This document shows positions 18,892 through 28,009 of a stretch of 64,000 bases of DNA, piece by piece (within the stretch, counting starts at the first letter, position 1; each line of letters opens with the position of its first letter). The notes beneath the pieces were generated by a model that was not told the origin of the DNA, did not search any database, and saw only the letters and a list, made by a program, of their open reading frames with translations. The DNA is taken from NCBI GenBank assembly GCA_942492125.1, contig CALODM010000025.1, forward strand, positions 1 to 64,000, given 5' to 3'. Position numbers and translations under genes: made by a program. Source of the stretch: BCD1 sp942492125. GTDB taxonomy: Bacteria > Bacteroidota > Bacteroidia > Chitinophagales > Saprospiraceae.

Positions 18892-20460
18892 CTAAGCCAG
18901 AAAGCCTGCCACCAGGTAAAACAATGCTGCTAAACCGCCTGCTGTCAAAGCGTAGGGCAATTGGGTTCTTACGTGGTCTATATGATCAGAGGCAGAAGCC
19001 ATGGAAGACAGGATGGTTGTGTCAGATATGGGAGAACAATGGTCACCAAATACCCCACCTCCCATTACAGCAGCGATGGCCATATATACATTGGTGTCCA
19101 TTTCCCTGGCCATAGGTACGGCTATTGCCATCATGATGGCAAAGGTTCCCCAGGAAGTTCCGGTTGAAAAAGCTATAAAACAACTTACTACAAATACCAA
19201 AAATGGCACCAGGGCAGGTGACAACCACTGCTGGGCAACACCGGCCACATATATGCCCGTTCCCAATTCATTTTTACACAAACTGCTAATCGCAAAAGCA
19301 AACAGCATCAATATCGCTAAAGGAATAAGTCCACCGATTCCTTTGAGTGTCAGATCAACCATCTCCTTAATTTTCATAATTCGCTGGATTCCATAGAAGA
19401 ACATCGAAAAGATCAGGGATACCAGAACTGCCGTGAGTACAGAAGTGGAACCGGAACCATTGCCAATAGCAAAAAATATTTTGCTCATCAAAGGAGCATC
19501 AGGCATCTGGTCCGTGGCAGCTGTCCATCCGGTATAGGTAAGCATAACCGGCATCATCAATACCATCAACGCAATGGGGATTATCATATTTCTTGCTCTC
19601 GGGAGAACGCCTTCCTTGGTCTTCACTTCCGTTAACTCCTCAGAGATCATGGGCTGCGCACCATCGGCCAGCAATTTGCCCTCTTCTCTCGCCCGCTTTT
19701 CTGCCCTGGCCATCGGTCCGAAATCTTTTCGACTCAAAATAAGGATCAAAGCCAGTATTAATGCCAAAAAAGGATAGAAGTTGTATTTCATCGCCGACAT
19801 CATCACACCAAAAGGGTTGACAAAATCTGTAGCCAATAATCCCATAATGAAAGCGCCCCAACCATTAAAAGGCAAAATTATAGACGAAGGAGCAGAACTG
19901 GAATCTGCCAGGTAAGCCAGTTTCTCCCTTGAAATTTTCAATTTATCAAAAACAGGCCGGTACAAAGCTCCTACTGTTAATACGGAAATACTGGATTCTA
20001 CAAAAATCAACAACCCGGTCATCCAGGCCAAAATTTGTACCACCACACGGCTGTTGCCCGATTGCCGTTTTTCATATTTTTCCAAAAATCTGTTCACCCG
20101 GACAATGAACCCCTCTACCCCGCCGGATCGCTGAATAAAAAGGATCAATGCTCCCACCAAAGCCGAAAACATAATGGTCCGCGTATTACCTGCATCCTTA
20201 AAAACATCCACCAATGCCTGGATGGTATTCATAGATCCTTCCCAAAGATTTACGGGGCGGATCACGCGCCACAAAGCTTCAACAAAGCCCATTTCCCGGA
20301 ATATTGGCACTCCGGTGACTTCATCAATGGGCAACCCTGTCAGTACCAGCCAGCCAAGCCAAATCCCAAACAGAAGAGATACAAAAACCTGACGCGTATA
20401 AATAGCTAATATGATCGCAATAACAGGAGGTACAAGAGAGAGGATGCCGTAGTCAGCCAT
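18892..20460 (-). CDS. nhaC: NhaC family Na+/H+ antiporter
   Basis: A 522-residue inner-membrane antiporter with about twelve hydrophobic segments. The family pattern is clear in FVESSISVLTVGALYRPVFD, STGTSWGTFAIMMAIAVPMA and GGGVFGDHCSPISDTTILSS. I start it at the ATG at 20460 (MADYGILSLVPP). The open frame runs to 20508, but the added residues are not family-like. Na+/H+ exchange would complement the Na+-NQR pump encoded nearby, a link that is inferred from gene content only. Confidence 0.9.
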   Translation of the reverse strand: MADYGILSLVPPVIAIILAIYTRQVFVSLLFGIWLGWLVLTGLPIDEVTGVPIFREMGFVEALWRVIRPVNLWEGSMNTIQALVDVFKDAGNTRTIMFSALVGALILFIQRSGGVEGFIVRVNRFLEKYEKRQSGNSRVVVQILAWMTGLLIFVESSISVLTVGALYRPVFDKLKISREKLAYLADSSSAPSSIILPFNGWGAFIMGLLATDFVNPFGVMMSAMKYNFYPFLALILALILILSRKDFGPMARAEKRAREEGKLLADGAQPMISEELTEVKTKEGVLPRARNMIIPIALMVLMMPVMLTYTGWTAATDQMPDAPLMSKIFFAIGNGSGSTSVLTAVLVSLIFSMFFYGIQRIMKIKEMVDLTLKGIGGLIPLAILMLFAFAISSLCKNELGTGIYVAGVAQQWLSPALVPFLVFVVSCFIAFSTGTSWGTFAIMMAIAVPMAREMDTNVYMAIAAVMGGGVFGDHCSPISDTTILSSMASASDHIDHVRTQLPYALTAGGLAALFYLVAGFLA

Positions 20461-20661
20461 AGGTGTTTGTTGATACTTAAATAAAAGGACACAATTAACT
20501 GAAACCAAACAGCATCATGTCCGGGATTTAATATCGAGCAAGATAAAAAAATTAGTTAAAACCACAGGGCTCCCCTAAAGTGAATGAGGTTACACTCCCC
20601 GTCTTTGTCCGGTGAAAATGTCCCAACCGGAATCCTTTTGGATAAATCTATGGGTTCCCGA

Positions 20662-21426
20662 TTACCGCTTCAGACCATAAAAAATCACCCAGGCGGCAAA
20701 ATCATCTGTGAAATTTTCAAAGCGATGTTCTTCTCCTGCTTTGACAAACAACACCTCCCCCGGATGGACTTCGTAGCGATAATCCTCCCTGACAAATTCT
20801 CCGGAGCCGCTGGAAATAACATACAGTTCATCCTTTTTATGAGGTCGTTGTTTATCGACTTTGTCCGGTTTATAATATTCCACTTCAAGATCACCATGAC
20901 GTAACAAGGTTACAAATGGATGGGGTGCAGCATCTTCCAGTTTTGCTATGGCTTGTGCTTTGGTGATGTGATGCGTTGGAGGAAAGCTTTCCAAATCCAA
21001 AATCTGATCCAGGTGATGCTCCATATGATTGATGTAATCCTCGATCAACCACTGGCAGGTTCGTTTTTCATCAGGCCCAATAACGACTTCGTGTTCCAGC
21101 TTTTTCACAGGAATATCCTGAACGAGGAAGGCAATCTGTTTATTGAGCGATTGCCAATAGACGATTAAATGATCGAGGTCAGCCTCCTGGTAATTGTTGA
21201 TTTTTACCAGATAATCCTGGTCATAAGGCCTTATTTCGTAATTACGATAGGAATACAGGATGATCAGAAACCGCCTCAGGTTGTTCAGGGCCGAATCGAT
21301 CAAATGTCCCAAAATCTCTTTTTTGGACCATTTATCGGGTGCTGGTTTGTAAGATAATTGCTCCGCAGGAATCTCGTGAATTTTATCCTTGAGCCTGCGG
21401 ATATTTTGATTAATACGCCTATGCAT
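20662..21426 (-). CDS. DinB-like and cupin domain fusion protein
   Basis: A 254-residue protein made of two domains. Residues 1-150 match the DinB/YfiT four-helix family (KWSKKEILGHLIDSALNNLRRF and YINHMEHHLDQIL), with histidines at metal-site positions (H in GHLIDS, HMEHH). Residues 165-254 form a single cupin barrel (RPHKKDELYVISSGSG, then HPGEVLFVKAGEEHRFENF) with the metal-binding H and E residues visible. DinB-like proteins often act as thiol-dependent transferases, and cupins are diverse. The role of the fusion is unknown. Confidence 0.8.
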   Translation of the reverse strand: MHRRINQNIRRLKDKIHEIPAEQLSYKPAPDKWSKKEILGHLIDSALNNLRRFLIILYSYRNYEIRPYDQDYLVKINNYQEADLDHLIVYWQSLNKQIAFLVQDIPVKKLEHEVVIGPDEKRTCQWLIEDYINHMEHHLDQILDLESFPPTHHITKAQAIAKLEDAAPHPFVTLLRHGDLEVEYYKPDKVDKQRPHKKDELYVISSGSGEFVREDYRYEVHPGEVLFVKAGEEHRFENFTDDFAAWVIFYGLKR

Positions 21427-21546
21427 AACCTCAATGTTTTATTAAAGTTAAGCAATTTTTTCATTGTTCCTGACATAATATCAGGACAAAGCCCCGGCCA
21501 GCAGGATTAAGGGTCTGTTTTAAATCTCTTACCTAAAAAACAAGGT

Positions 21547-21570
21547 ATTGCTTAAATGACGTAAAGCAAT
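21547..21570. terminator. Hairpin, possible terminator after the cytochrome c gene
   Basis: ATTGCTT (21547-21553) pairs with AAGCAAT (21564-21570). T-rich runs follow on both strands, within 5 nt on the plus side and 6-11 nt on the minus side. On the minus strand it lies about 100 nt after the cytochrome stop codon. The rest of the 244-base gap is AT-rich and shows no gene. Confidence 0.4.
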
Positions 21571-21670
21571 CTTTTCTTTAACATAAGGAATGTCGGGTGA
21601 TTTCTATTTTAAACTGACGCTAAATAGCGTTGACAACTTGCTCATTTCCAAAAAAAACGAAAAAAGTTAG

Positions 21671-22636
21671 CTATTCTTCTTCGTGAAACGTCCTTGCCAC
21701 ATCATTTTTTATAGGCGGAATGGTATTGAGGTACGCATATATGGCCCTGGCTTCCGTATCCGTAAGGTTAACGTAAGGCATCATCGGATAACGCAAGGCA
21801 GGTTCACCGTCTTTTACGCCATACTTCAGTACTCTTACAAACTTCTCCTCCGACCAGTTCCCGATTCCTGTCTCCTTATCGGGTGTCAGGTTTTGTGTCT
21901 GAATAGTTCTTCCTTCCATATCCAGCAAGGTATTACCTCCACCGAAATACCCTTCACTCTTTTCAGGTTCCATCAAATTGACGGTTTTGAAATCTGCGGA
22001 ATGACAGGAAGAGCAATCGAGGTTGTGTGCCAGATATTTTCCGAGTTCAAGTAAATTGTTGGTGTCAGGCATCGGTATAGTCTCTGTAGGATAGGGCAAA
22101 GGCTTAAAGGCCATCCGGCTCAACAATTTGGCCAAAAAGGAAGGCTCGCAGGGTTTGTCCGGTTTTGGGTCAGCGGCCACCATGGGGTCATCTGATCTCA
22201 GGAAGGCGACAATGGCATAAATATCCTCATCCGCCATATTAGGCAATTTAGGCATCCAGGGCGGAGCATATTTACCATCTTTTTTGACCCCGGTACGAAG
22301 TAAATAAATCAATTCTCCATCCGTCCAGTTGCCGATACCATATGCTGGATCCTGCGTGATGTTTTGAGAATAAGCTACGCCAAATTCCGGGGGAGAATCC
22401 AGCATTTTAATGCCTGTTAATTTACCTGTTTCCGAATCTTTATGGCAATTGGCACATAATACAAGGGCAAGTTTCTTGCCTCGTTCAACCGCTTCAGGAG
22501 TTACCTCAACCTGGATATCTCTGGGCTCGGTTTCATATGTCGGAATCCCTTTGGAATTGATGATCGTAAATCCCGCCAGGGCAGCAATTACCACTACCCC
22601 GATCAGGATACCAAGAATTTTGAATATTCTTTTCAT
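21671..22636 (-). CDS. Diheme c-type cytochrome, membrane-anchored
   Basis: A 321-residue exported cytochrome with an N-terminal anchor helix (ILGILIGVVVIAALAGFTIIN). Two c-type heme sites are visible, CANCH at about residue 60 and CSSCH at about residue 208, each followed by a cytochrome c domain. Candidate axial methionines are in PPWMPKLPNM and RYPMMPYVNL. Domain order and length resemble the soluble diheme cytochromes found with gluconate or thiosulfate dehydrogenases, but no dehydrogenase partner is nearby. Periplasmic electron transfer is the likely role. Confidence 0.87.
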   Translation of the reverse strand: MKRIFKILGILIGVVVIAALAGFTIINSKGIPTYETEPRDIQVEVTPEAVERGKKLALVLCANCHKDSETGKLTGIKMLDSPPEFGVAYSQNITQDPAYGIGNWTDGELIYLLRTGVKKDGKYAPPWMPKLPNMADEDIYAIVAFLRSDDPMVAADPKPDKPCEPSFLAKLLSRMAFKPLPYPTETIPMPDTNNLLELGKYLAHNLDCSSCHSADFKTVNLMEPEKSEGYFGGGNTLLDMEGRTIQTQNLTPDKETGIGNWSEEKFVRVLKYGVKDGEPALRYPMMPYVNLTDTEARAIYAYLNTIPPIKNDVARTFHEEE

Positions 22637-22968
22637 AATTTTTGAGATTTATAAGAAAATTAGGTGTTACTAAGTCTTTTGTCACAAAGGTTTTCAGTTA
22701 AATGCACACAGATATTAAAGCTTCAACGATTATGCTGAAGTTTTAAAAATTCATGTGTTCTTAATTTGCCTGGATAACGAATTCAGAAGAGCAGATAGAA
22801 AAGTAAAAAAACGGGTATTTCAAACCCTGAGCGCAGGGTTGCGGGATTTTCCTAAAGAAGTTTTTTGTTTGCGATTTAAAAATAAGAAAAATTTCTGAGA
22901 CAAACAGCATTGGTCCGAAATAAGTAAAGGAGCTTATCCGGACCAACTTTTGCCTAATTGTGAAATCA
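22637..22968. other. Non-coding gap with a strong stem-loop at 22910-22946
   Basis: This gap has no credible gene. TTGGTCCG (22910-22917) pairs with CGGACCAA (22939-22946), extended inward by ATAAG/CTTAT. It lies 23 nt after the stop of the minus-strand gene at 22969, so it may end that transcript, although no clear T-run follows on that strand. A second small hairpin (CCCTGAGCGCAGGG) lies near 22826. Confidence 0.5.
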
Positions 22969-23550
22969 TTAAAAGGTATACCCTACGTGAAGCGTAAGAA
23001 AAAATGTCATAGGAGCTACATCGTATTCCAGATCACCTACCCTGGTTTCCCCGGATATTTTCGAAGTATATCCAACTCCGGCCCAGGGCTTAAAATAGAG
23101 GTTGAAATCAAATGGCTTGAAGGTATATCCCGTGTACCCCATAAACAAAAGGTTGGAAAACGACTCCTCATTTTCACCGGCGGTATTTCCAATCCTGAAT
23201 TCCTGTATACCGGTTTGTACACCTGTAAACCATTTCCTGTTCACCTCCTGAAAATGATATTCCCCAAATAACCCGACCCCCCTGTTAAGCCTGACTTCCC
23301 AGCCTTTTCCTTTATTTTTACTATTCAGGTCTACCATAAAAGCCGGCATTTCCATGGCATATATTCCAGCTCCCAAAAGAAAATGCTTTGAGGAGGCCGG
23401 AGCTACCCGAATATGAGCTGAATAGCCCTTAAAGGCAAATGTTGCCGGATCAATTTCCAGGGAAATACTGGTTTTTTGTGCAGATACTTCTGCTGTCAAC
23501 AATGAGCATAAAAGCAGAAAGGCAATTAATAGATTTGATTTTTGAAACAT
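22969..23550 (-). CDS. Exported beta-rich (outer-membrane-like) protein, unknown function
   Basis: A 193-residue protein with a signal peptide (MFQKSNLLIAFLLLCSLLTAEVSAQ). The mature part is rich in alternating aromatic and glycine strands (AHIRVAPASSKHFLLGAGIYAMEM, FNLYFKPWAGVGYTSKI) and ends in TLHVGYTF, a typical C-terminal outer-membrane barrel strand. It resembles small 8-stranded barrels, but I cannot name a family. The upstream sequence carries one copy of the operator-like repeat shared with the methyltransferase and Rrf2 genes, so the three are probably coregulated. Confidence 0.65.
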   Translation of the reverse strand: MFQKSNLLIAFLLLCSLLTAEVSAQKTSISLEIDPATFAFKGYSAHIRVAPASSKHFLLGAGIYAMEMPAFMVDLNSKNKGKGWEVRLNRGVGLFGEYHFQEVNRKWFTGVQTGIQEFRIGNTAGENEESFSNLLFMGYTGYTFKPFDFNLYFKPWAGVGYTSKISGETRVGDLEYDVAPMTFFLTLHVGYTF

Positions 23551-23577
23551 GTTAATTGAATTTAGTAACTATACATT

Positions 23578-23594
23578 ATATTTTAAATATATAG
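23578..23594 (-). promoter_or_regulatory. Candidate Rrf2 operator, copy A
   Basis: The minus strand reads CTATATATTTAAAATAT, 28 bp before the start of the exported barrel gene. Sixteen of 17 bases match the copy upstream of the Rrf2 gene (24689-24705, opposite strand) and 14 of 17 match copy B. It is part of a ~40-bp segment (23574-23613) repeated at 24221-24262. Confidence 0.5.
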
Positions 23595-23609
23595 TTAAGG
23601 TTAAAAAAA

Positions 23610-24224
23610 TTATTTATATAATATTTCCAGGAGCGCCAAATCTCCGAGATGTTCCGAAGCATGGTATTTCAATCCATGGATCTTAGAATATTCAACCGCA
23701 ACAGACTTTTCAGACCATACCCGTCCGGCTCTTGCCGTAGCAAAATTCCAGATAAAAATACTGGCATTGGCAGGCATTTTATACTGGAATGCCTGACTCA
23801 AAATGCCCGGTTTGCCTGTTGGCGTCAGTACCATTATTTTTCCCTGTGGCTTCAGCACCCTGAAAGCTTCATTTAATAAAGCCACTGCCTGCGCTTCAGT
23901 TAGCAGAAATAGTACATTACACAAGGTGATGTAATCAAAGGAAGCATTCTCGAATGGTAAAGGCTGGTTAGGCTCGGTTTTGAGCAGAGGGATATTGCTT
24001 CCCTTGAGTTTTTTGGAAGCTTCTGATAGCATGGCAGCATTGGTATCTACCCCGGTGCATTGTACAGCCCCCTGATCACTTAAGCGCTGCAACAATTTTC
24101 CGGATCCCGTTCCTATGTCGAGGAGTCTCGACTCAGGCTCCACCTGAGCTATAACGGGATTTAAAAAATCCCTGTACCAGTCCGTTTCCTGCACCGATGA
24201 AAAAAAAGCAGAAAATTTAAACAT
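23610..24224 (-). CDS. SAM-dependent methyltransferase (Methyltransf_11 type)
   Basis: A 204-residue class I methyltransferase. Motif I is LLDIGTGSGKLLQRL near residue 35, followed by GVDTNAAML. The post-motif region FENASFDYITLCNVLFLLTEAQAVALLNEAFRVLKPQGKIMVLTP matches methyltransferases acting on small molecules. The gene lies between an Rrf2 regulator (34 nt downstream of its stop) and an exported barrel protein. Both flanking gaps hold the same AT-rich repeat. The substrate is unknown. Confidence 0.82.
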   Translation of the reverse strand: MFKFSAFFSSVQETDWYRDFLNPVIAQVEPESRLLDIGTGSGKLLQRLSDQGAVQCTGVDTNAAMLSEASKKLKGSNIPLLKTEPNQPLPFENASFDYITLCNVLFLLTEAQAVALLNEAFRVLKPQGKIMVLTPTGKPGILSQAFQYKMPANASIFIWNFATARAGRVWSEKSVAVEYSKIHGLKYHASEHLGDLALLEILYK

Positions 24225-24225
24225 T

Positions 24226-24242
24226 ATATTTTGTTTATATAG
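24226..24242 (-). promoter_or_regulatory. Candidate Rrf2 operator, copy B
   Basis: The minus strand reads CTATATAAACAAAATAT, ending 1 bp before the methyltransferase start codon. It differs from copy A at three central positions. The surrounding ~40 bp (24221-24262) is nearly identical to 23574-23613, including the position of the upstream gene's stop codon. Confidence 0.45.
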
Positions 24243-24258
24243 TTATGATTAAAAAAAA

Positions 24259-24687
24259 TTATTTTCCCATCTCCTTCAATATGTCATCAATGGTTTTTTG
24301 GGCCAGGGTATTTTTCATATTTGACTCCGCAGCAAAAAACACCTCCGACAAGGTTTGCCGGGCTTTATCCGGCCGCTTCCCTTCTGCCAGGATATTGAAA
24401 GATGTCTGAAAAAGGGCCTTTCCTTTTTCAATAGAATCCAGGATATCCAGCAAGGAAATATCTGCCGGATCTCTTGACAGCCTAATCCCTCCCAGTTTAC
24501 CTTCCTTAGTTTCAATGATCCCGCCAGCATTAAGTCCCTGAAGAATTTTGACTAAAGTCGGTTTCGGAATATTCAGCAATTTGGAAATGCTGGCTGTCGA
24601 GAGATATTCATACTGGCCCTGCCGTATTTTATCCGAGATAAAAATCACCACCAGAATCGCTTTGGAATAAGACAATGAATAACTCAT
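24259..24687 (-). CDS. Rrf2 family transcriptional regulator
   Basis: A 142-residue winged-helix regulator of the Rrf2 family. The recognition region is YLSTASISKLLNIPKPTLVKILQGLNAGGII, followed by the wing (TKEGKLGGIRLSRDP). The three cysteines that bind an Fe-S cluster in IscR or NsrR are absent from the usual position, so an Fe-S cofactor is unlikely. It probably autoregulates: an AT-rich 17-bp motif sits 2 bp before its start and recurs before the next two genes. Confidence 0.88.
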   Translation of the reverse strand: MSYSLSYSKAILVVIFISDKIRQGQYEYLSTASISKLLNIPKPTLVKILQGLNAGGIIETKEGKLGGIRLSRDPADISLLDILDSIEKGKALFQTSFNILAEGKRPDKARQTLSEVFFAAESNMKNTLAQKTIDDILKEMGK

Positions 24688-24688
24688 A

Positions 24689-24705
24689 CTATCTATTTAA
24701 AATAT
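24689..24705 (+). promoter_or_regulatory. Candidate Rrf2 operator, copy C (autoregulation)
   Basis: The plus strand reads CTATCTATTTAAAATAT, 2 bp upstream of the Rrf2 start codon. It matches copy A in 16 of 17 positions in opposite orientation relative to transcription. The core ATTTAAAAT is nearly symmetric, so the orientation may matter little. Confidence 0.5.
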
Positions 24706-24827
24706 TCAGTATGCAAATTAAAGAGTATCTTCTTTAATTTCCAAAAAATGAGTAAAAAAACTTAAAAAATAGTTGCGAAAAGGTTTATCTCATAGGTCAG
24801 CCAGTGCAGCAGCTGATCACTTTTTGA

Positions 24828-26240
24828 TTAAAAAACAGAAAGCAATTGGTTACTGTAATAAAGATAATTCAACTGTTCTTTCTTATACTTCATCAACAGC
24901 TCTATCAATTTTATTTGCCCGTTAACATATTTTTCCTGACGCTTATTAATCAGGAAAACGGAACTTTCCCCAAAGCGGTTTTTCTCATTTTCCGCTTCGA
25001 GCAGTTGTTGATATCCGGCTACATTTTTTCGTTGTATTTCCAGCTGTTCTTCCAGAATATTTTGCTGCTGGAGGCTTCCCTGGATTTTATTTTCCAGGGC
25101 GTTACTCTTATCCCGGATGTCGTATTCAATTTCCAGGACTTTCAACCTGCTTTTTTGCAAGCCGGCACGTTCACTACGCAAGAACAAAGGCATTGAAAAA
25201 TCAAATCCCCATTTAAAATTGGCGGTGGAAAACAAGGGGGTAAGACTTTGCTCAGTAGTTGCCAGTAAAGGGTTGTATTTAACTTTAAACTTAGGCTTCA
25301 GCTTATCTTTTTTCAAGCGCTGCTCTACCTGGTAATAGGCTTTTTTGTTTTGTTTCTCAAGCAGCAATGGATGTGTATTGAGAAAATTGGCAACAGAAAC
25401 AGGGGTATCCAACACCTCAATTTCAGCAATTTCTTTTTCCGGAGCAACTCCATTTTGTAAAGTCAAGGGCTGGTTTTCCCTCCACAGAAAATTTTCGAGG
25501 TTTTGCTGTGATTTGGTCAACATCACCCCATTGGTCATAAGCTCTGCTTGTCTGTCCTGTACGATGATGAGTGCCTCGAGGGTATCCATGGCAGTTTTCT
25601 CCCCGTTGAAGTAAGATTGCCGGGTGGCTTCAAAATAGGTTTCTGCCAAACCGATGGCCTCCAGGATAACCTCGCGAGTGTAATAATCCCTTTGCCACTG
25701 CAGATAAGCGTTTGTAGCCTGATAAACAAGGTCATTGAGTTGATTGATCTTTTGATTGGCGGCGATTTCCTGAAAAAAGGCTGCCTGTTCCAGGCCCGCC
25801 CGGCGTTCATCAATCAACAATCCCTGTAAAAGATTGGCCTGCACCCCCAGACTCCACAGGCCGTTCCTATCGGTTGTATTTTCCGGATTCAAATAAACAC
25901 CATCTGTGTTTTCGTAGGCACCGGAAATTTCCAGCCCATATTTCAGAGGTATATTCACCTGGCTTGAAAAAAGTCTGTAGTATTGTTTATCATCAAAAAA
26001 TTTATCACTCCATCCGGAGGATATTTCCGGGTCGAAGTTACCCTTCGCAGCCATCCATTCGGCCCGGGCAAATTCATCTTTCAAGGCAGCCTGACGGGCC
26101 ATCGGGTGGTGAACCAGAATATATTCAACAAATGCCCTGTAGGACAGGACGGATGAATCCTGCTGGGCAGGAAGTATTTGTACCAGTAGTATCAGTGCAA
26201 AGATAAAGGGTATAGAAAGGGTTACTTTTCTCATGTGCAC
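24828..26240 (-). CDS. TolC family outer-membrane efflux protein
   Basis: A 470-residue protein with a signal peptide (ending ILPAQQ). The TolC-type architecture is visible as two related halves of long helices (YQATNAYLQWQRDYYTREVILEAIGLAETYF in the first, LENKIQGSLQQQNILEEQLEIQRKN in the second) separated by strand segments (GWKFGFDFSMPLFLRSERAGLQKS-type). It would form the outer-membrane tunnel for the ABC and HlyD proteins encoded just upstream. It is the last gene of that operon. Confidence 0.88.
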   Translation of the reverse strand: MHMRKVTLSIPFIFALILLVQILPAQQDSSVLSYRAFVEYILVHHPMARQAALKDEFARAEWMAAKGNFDPEISSGWSDKFFDDKQYYRLFSSQVNIPLKYGLEISGAYENTDGVYLNPENTTDRNGLWSLGVQANLLQGLLIDERRAGLEQAAFFQEIAANQKINQLNDLVYQATNAYLQWQRDYYTREVILEAIGLAETYFEATRQSYFNGEKTAMDTLEALIIVQDRQAELMTNGVMLTKSQQNLENFLWRENQPLTLQNGVAPEKEIAEIEVLDTPVSVANFLNTHPLLLEKQNKKAYYQVEQRLKKDKLKPKFKVKYNPLLATTEQSLTPLFSTANFKWGFDFSMPLFLRSERAGLQKSRLKVLEIEYDIRDKSNALENKIQGSLQQQNILEEQLEIQRKNVAGYQQLLEAENEKNRFGESSVFLINKRQEKYVNGQIKLIELLMKYKKEQLNYLYYSNQLLSVF

Positions 26241-26243
26241 GCG

Positions 26244-26630
26244 TTAAAAGTTTTTTTCCAAAGGTAAATTATCCAGATTTTTTCCATGAGGACTTGCATG
26301 GCCATCCTGATCTACTTTTACAAATACGATATTATCAATGGCAATAATAGTCTGTTTGGTGAAGATATTCCTCACTTCACAGGAAAAAGTAATGGAAGTG
26401 CGTCCAATGGATTGAAATCCAAGCCCAATTTCAATGACATCTCCCTGTTTGGCCGAGCTGACAAAGTTTATTTCTGAAACATATTTGGTGACAACACTTT
26501 TGGTTTCGAGTTTGGTCATGGCATAAATCCCTGCTTCCTCGTCTATCCATCTGAGAAGCGCCCCTCCAAATAATGTATTTCTGGCATTAAGGTCCCCGGG
26601 TTTGATCAATTTTCTGGAATAAAATCTCAT
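26244..26630 (-). CDS. Acyl-CoA thioesterase (hotdog fold)
   Basis: A 128-residue hotdog protein of the YciA/BACH type. It starts RKLIKPGDLNARNTLFGGALLRWIDEEAGIYA, which contains the catalytic N and D region, followed by TKYVSEINFVSSAKQGDVIEIG. It would hydrolyse acyl-CoA in the cytosol. It lies 3 nt from both the HlyD-type gene (upstream) and the tolC-type gene (downstream), so it is cotranscribed with an exporter, an unusual position. Confidence 0.85.
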   Translation of the reverse strand: MRFYSRKLIKPGDLNARNTLFGGALLRWIDEEAGIYAMTKLETKSVVTKYVSEINFVSSAKQGDVIEIGLGFQSIGRTSITFSCEVRNIFTKQTIIAIDNIVFVKVDQDGHASPHGKNLDNLPLEKNF

Positions 26631-26633
26631 CGC

Positions 26634-28007
26634 TTATTTTACTGATTTTAAGGGGGCTTTCAATTTGACTTCATCCTGCTTTTCATCAGCGCCGTAAAAA
26701 TCCGGCGGAAAACCATTGAGCTGGCGCCAAACTTCGTACCAAAGCGGTACATTATTAAGCAGTATAAAGGTATTGGCTCCGGTACCAAATCTCAACTGTT
26801 CGGGCCACACCTTTCTGCTGTTCTCCGGTACGATCAATATTCGGTAATAACCATTATCGCTGATGAATTGATCAATGGCGGCAATTTGACCGTCAAATAT
26901 GCCCGTAGAAGCTTCCGGCCATCCGCTGATTACAATGGCCGGCCATCCGTCGAAACGCAGACGAACACCCTCCCCTGATTTCAACAAAGGCAAATCCTGG
27001 GGTCTGACATATACCTCTACTGCCAGATCATAAACGGAAGGCATAATGGTCGCAATGTCGGTTCCTTCCTTAACAATCTCTCCTACCCCTTTTTTGATGG
27101 TCTTGGTAATATACCCCGACTGTGGTGCGGTGATATAATAAAATTCCTGACGCATACTGTAATTACTCAACTGGTTTCTCAACTTGGACGTTTCTGCAAC
27201 GGCCTCGAATTTTCCGGACATGGCAGACTGTCTTTCAGAGGTGGATTTGGCTAATTTATCTGCATACTCTCTTGCCACGGATGACAGTTGAATCCTGAGG
27301 TTAAGCAATTCATTTTTTTGATTCAGAAATTTATTCTCCTGAACCGTAACTTTTGCCTGGACCTCCTGTACTTTGAGTTGTTTTTCCTGTAATTCAGAAA
27401 GCGATTTCAATCCCTTATCGTATAACTCCTGTGTACGGGCAACCTGATTATTAGCAATGTCCAGATTAGCTCTGTAAGCGATAAGGTCTATGCTGTCAAT
27501 CCGGATTTTGTTCCGTGCCTGTTCTATTTTATTTTCTATCTGCTGTTGTTTCAGCAACCGGCCTTCTTCCAGTGCTTTGAATTGATTTTCAAGGGCATCC
27601 ATTTTACCTTCATAGGAGGTAATACTTTGTGATTTTGCCGAAACCTGCTCTGCTGTTCTGGCTACCAGGTCCGGATCAAAATATTCGCTTTTTACCTCAG
27701 AAATATAAATAATTGTATCCCCTGCTTTGACAAAATCCCCCTCCCGAACATACCATCTTTCGAGTTTACCGGATATGACAGACTGAATTGCCTGGGGGCG
27801 TTGTTCCGGAGATCGGGTAGTCACATAACCTTTTGCCTGGATATTCTGGGTCCAGGGCAAAAACAAACTTCCCAAAAAACCAATCAGTAAAATCACCCCC
27901 AGGAATAAAGGAAAACGACGAAATTTGGATTTTCTCAATAACTTGAATGCATCGAATCTGTTCAGATCCAAATTCGGTATGATACTATTTTCAGAAATAT
28001 TCAGCAT
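26634..28007 (-). CDS. HlyD family periplasmic adaptor protein
   Basis: A 457-residue membrane-fusion protein. There is one N-terminal transmembrane helix at about 34-54 (FPLFLGVILLIGFLGSLFL). A split biotinyl-lipoyl motif follows (GKLERWYVREGDFVKAGDTIIYISE and APQSGYITKTIKKGVGEIVKEGTDI) around a long coiled-coil hairpin (about 115-285). The C-terminal beta-barrel region ends FGTGANTFILLNNVPLWYEVWRQLNGF. It bridges the inner-membrane ABC protein and the TolC-type tunnel. It lies 2 nt after the ABC gene. Confidence 0.9.
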   Translation of the reverse strand: MLNISENSIIPNLDLNRFDAFKLLRKSKFRRFPLFLGVILLIGFLGSLFLPWTQNIQAKGYVTTRSPEQRPQAIQSVISGKLERWYVREGDFVKAGDTIIYISEVKSEYFDPDLVARTAEQVSAKSQSITSYEGKMDALENQFKALEEGRLLKQQQIENKIEQARNKIRIDSIDLIAYRANLDIANNQVARTQELYDKGLKSLSELQEKQLKVQEVQAKVTVQENKFLNQKNELLNLRIQLSSVAREYADKLAKSTSERQSAMSGKFEAVAETSKLRNQLSNYSMRQEFYYITAPQSGYITKTIKKGVGEIVKEGTDIATIMPSVYDLAVEVYVRPQDLPLLKSGEGVRLRFDGWPAIVISGWPEASTGIFDGQIAAIDQFISDNGYYRILIVPENSRKVWPEQLRFGTGANTFILLNNVPLWYEVWRQLNGFPPDFYGADEKQDEVKLKAPLKSVK

Positions 28008-28009
28008 GC

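Noticed and set aside
22910..22946. Riboswitch or attenuator
   Set aside because: The stem-loop is downstream of the minus-strand gene and far from the start of the next one, so a transcript-end role is simpler.
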